Shown here one piece after another: positions 62,661 through 64,000 of a DNA stretch of 64,000 nucleotides. The DNA comes from an uncultured Pseudomonadota bacterium. Its GTDB lineage: Bacteria; Pseudomonadota; Alphaproteobacteria; Rs-D84. Position 1 is the first letter of the stretch; every line of letters begins with the position of its first letter. The DNA lies in contig OOHL01000003.1 in the NCBI GenBank assembly GCA_900321105.1, positions 167,320 to 231,319 on the forward strand. Direction: 5' to 3'. The position numbers and the translations under genes are program-made. Below the pieces are notes generated by a model. The model saw only the letters and a list, made by a program, of their open reading frames with translations, was not told where the DNA came from and ran no database searches.

Positions 62661-63122
62661 ATGAATACAGAAAATAAAATCTTGGTTGGAAAAATTGTTG
62701 CACCACAGGGTATTCGTGGTGAATTTCGTGTTCAGACTTTTTCTGAACAACCAACAGATTTTAAAAAATTTCATATTATTTGCGATAAATTCGAAAGTGA
62801 CAAATTTCGTTTTGTTCGGGTATTAAAGCAAAATGTTATTATTGCAAAAATAGATTCTGTTAATGACAGAAATACTGCTGAATCTTTGCGTGGAACAGAA
62901 TTGTTTATTTCGCATGATGATTTACCAAAATTAAAAGAAAATGAATATTATCAATCTGATTTAATCGGTTTTGATGTTATTCGCGGGGGAAACAAGATAG
63001 GTATTGTTGACGGATTCCAAAACTTTGGTGCCGGCGATATTATTGAATTAGAAAACGGAGAGATGGTTTCTTTTAAAGGTGCAGATGTTGACGTTAAAAA
63101 CAAAACAATAAAGGTTTTATAA
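62661..63122 (+). CDS. rimM: Ribosome maturation factor RimM
   Basis: 153 residues. LVGKIVAPQGIRGEFRVQTFSEQP (~6-30) is the RimM N-terminal barrel signature, and the PRC-barrel domain follows (~88-153, YYQSDLIGFDVI...). It binds S19 in the 30S head during assembly. Expected position between rpsP and trmD; the small gene after it starts right at its stop. Confidence 0.92.
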   Translation: MNTENKILVGKIVAPQGIRGEFRVQTFSEQPTDFKKFHIICDKFESDKFRFVRVLKQNVIIAKIDSVNDRNTAESLRGTELFISHDDLPKLKENEYYQSDLIGFDVIRGGNKIGIVDGFQNFGAGDIIELENGEMVSFKGADVDVKNKTIKVL

Positions 63123-63359
63123 ATGTCGCATTTTATAATCAGTTTACCAACAATATATATTGACTGCAAACGAAGTCTTAAATATGGACTGCGTTCAAAT
63201 TGTCCGTTAAAACAATTTTTAGATTCTGACGAAGCAGTATATGTTGCATGGCCCAATGACAACAGATTGTTACCAGACACACGAGATTTTCAGGCGGCTG
63301 TCAATGAAATTGAAAAAATACAAAACATATGTAAAAACTGCAAAAACAACGGACGATAA
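63123..63359 (+). CDS. Small hypothetical protein between rimM and trmD
   Basis: 78 residues, basic, with four Cys (one at DCKRSL, one at SNCPLK, and a C-terminal CKNCKNN pair). Starts immediately after the rimM stop (TAAATG) and ends at the trmD start (TAAATG), so it is translationally coupled on both sides. The classical operon has no such gene here. Not recognised. Confidence 0.6.
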   Translation: MSHFIISLPTIYIDCKRSLKYGLRSNCPLKQFLDSDEAVYVAWPNDNRLLPDTRDFQAAVNEIEKIQNICKNCKNNGR

Positions 63360-64000
63360 ATGCATTTTAATATATTAACTGTTTTTCCAGAAATGTTTCC
63401 AGGAACCCTTGATAAAGGGGTTGTTGGGCGTGCACTTGATAAAGGTATTTGGTCTTATAAAACAATCAACATTCGTGATTTTGCGATAAATAACTATGGC
63501 AGTGTTGATGACGAACAATTCGGTGGTGGTGCCGGTATGGTTATGCGACCGGATGTTTTAGGAAATGCGTTGGATTCTATTGAAAACAAGGGTAAAATCA
63601 TATTCTTTTCACCGCGTGGAAAGGTTTTGAATCAAAAATTAGTGCACGAATTCGCAAAATGTGATACAATAACCCTGCTCTGTGGTCGGTATGAAGGTAT
63701 TGATCAGCGGGTTATTGACGAATATGGTATCGAAGAATTATCTATTGGCGATTATGTGTTATCTGGTGGTGAAATCGCAACACAAGTTTTAGTTGACAGT
63801 TGCGTTCGCGTGTTAGATAATGTATTGGGTGGTGGTATAGATGCCATCCAAAACGAAAGTTTCGAAATCGGCGGGCTTGAATGGCCATTATACACCCGTC
63901 CGTCAGTATGGCGTGGACATAAAGTCCCAGAAGTCCTGCTGTCCGGTCACCATGGCAATATCGAACGGTGGCGGAAACAACAATCGGACGAAATAACAAA
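63360..64000 (+). CDS. trmD: tRNA (guanine37-N1)-methyltransferase (3' end outside window)
   Basis: The first 213 codons of TrmD; the C-terminal helical domain is cut by the window edge. FNILTVFPEMF, FGGGAGMVMRP, the CGRYEGID knot with RVID, SIGDYVLSGGEIA and YTRP-x-WRGHKVPEVLLSG are diagnostic of this SPOUT trefoil-knot enzyme, which methylates G37 in tRNAs with a G36-ending anticodon and prevents frameshifting. ATG overlaps the stop of the small upstream gene by one base-step (TAAATG). Confidence 0.96.
   Translation, partial: MHFNILTVFPEMFPGTLDKGVVGRALDKGIWSYKTINIRDFAINNYGSVDDEQFGGGAGMVMRPDVLGNALDSIENKGKIIFFSPRGKVLNQKLVHEFAKCDTITLLCGRYEGIDQRVIDEYGIEELSIGDYVLSGGEIATQVLVDSCVRVLDNVLGGGIDAIQNESFEIGGLEWPLYTRPSVWRGHKVPEVLLSGHHGNIERWRKQQSDEIT

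Overview
The window comes from a low-GC alphaproteobacterium with a compact genome. The class call rests on a full-length GcrA cell-cycle regulator (3695-4336), which is an alphaproteobacterial hallmark, plus ybgC-tolQRA, a class A RNase P RNA and an RpoH-like dnaK promoter. Giant secreted proteins built of InlB-type (Listeria-Bacteroides) repeats and many orphan Cys-rich secreted proteins remind me of uncultured host-associated (gut-type) Alphaproteobacteria. That placement is inference. The genetic code is standard, genes are tightly packed, and short hairpin-plus-U-run terminators, many bidirectional, separate the units.

Layout. 1-3621 (minus): a prepilin-type peptidase followed by two secreted proteins, the last cut by the window edge. 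3695-6172: gcrA and a coiled-coil/membrane protein. 6215-12523: acpS, a CorA transporter, an adenylate kinase, rpsA, an orphan gene and tig. 12650-19153: a small membrane protein, rpsI/rplM, then a minus-strand operon of response regulator, histidine kinase, argS and two paralogous unknown genes. 19209-24028: a secreted Tyr/Asp-rich protein, a pseudo-hydrolase, ruvB and ybgC-tolQ-tolR-tolA without tolB-pal. 24059-24392: RNase P RNA (minus). 24807-40070: one uninterrupted 5087-codon gene, about a quarter of the window. 40226-47885: secA, an APH-like kinase gene, dnaE and rsmH. 47948-51716: a membrane protein, a helical protein and an 868-residue secreted Cys-rich protein. 51787-56025: an XRE regulator, gpmI, tadA, rsmD, an unknown gene and a frame-broken L25 gene. 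56176-60962: dnaK, pfkA, a LysM protein and two small genes. 60966-61230: a tRNA-Gly(CCC) with a duplicated 3' end and terminator. 61369-64000: an HNH protein and the rpsP-rimM-(small gene)-trmD operon, with trmD cut by the edge.

Most of the content is core housekeeping: translation, protein export and folding, replication, envelope integrity and glycolysis. The unusual material is (i) the giant repeat protein, which holds several Cys-rich modules besides the InlB-type repeats, (ii) structured 5' leaders before secA and rpsP, (iii) the tRNA-associated duplication with a hairpin-rich insert, (iv) the frame break in L25, and (v) enzymes with altered catalytic residues (alpha/beta hydrolase, phosphofructokinase). 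I saw no CRISPR array, insertion sequence or rRNA operon. All functional statements come from reading motifs by eye; no database search was possible.
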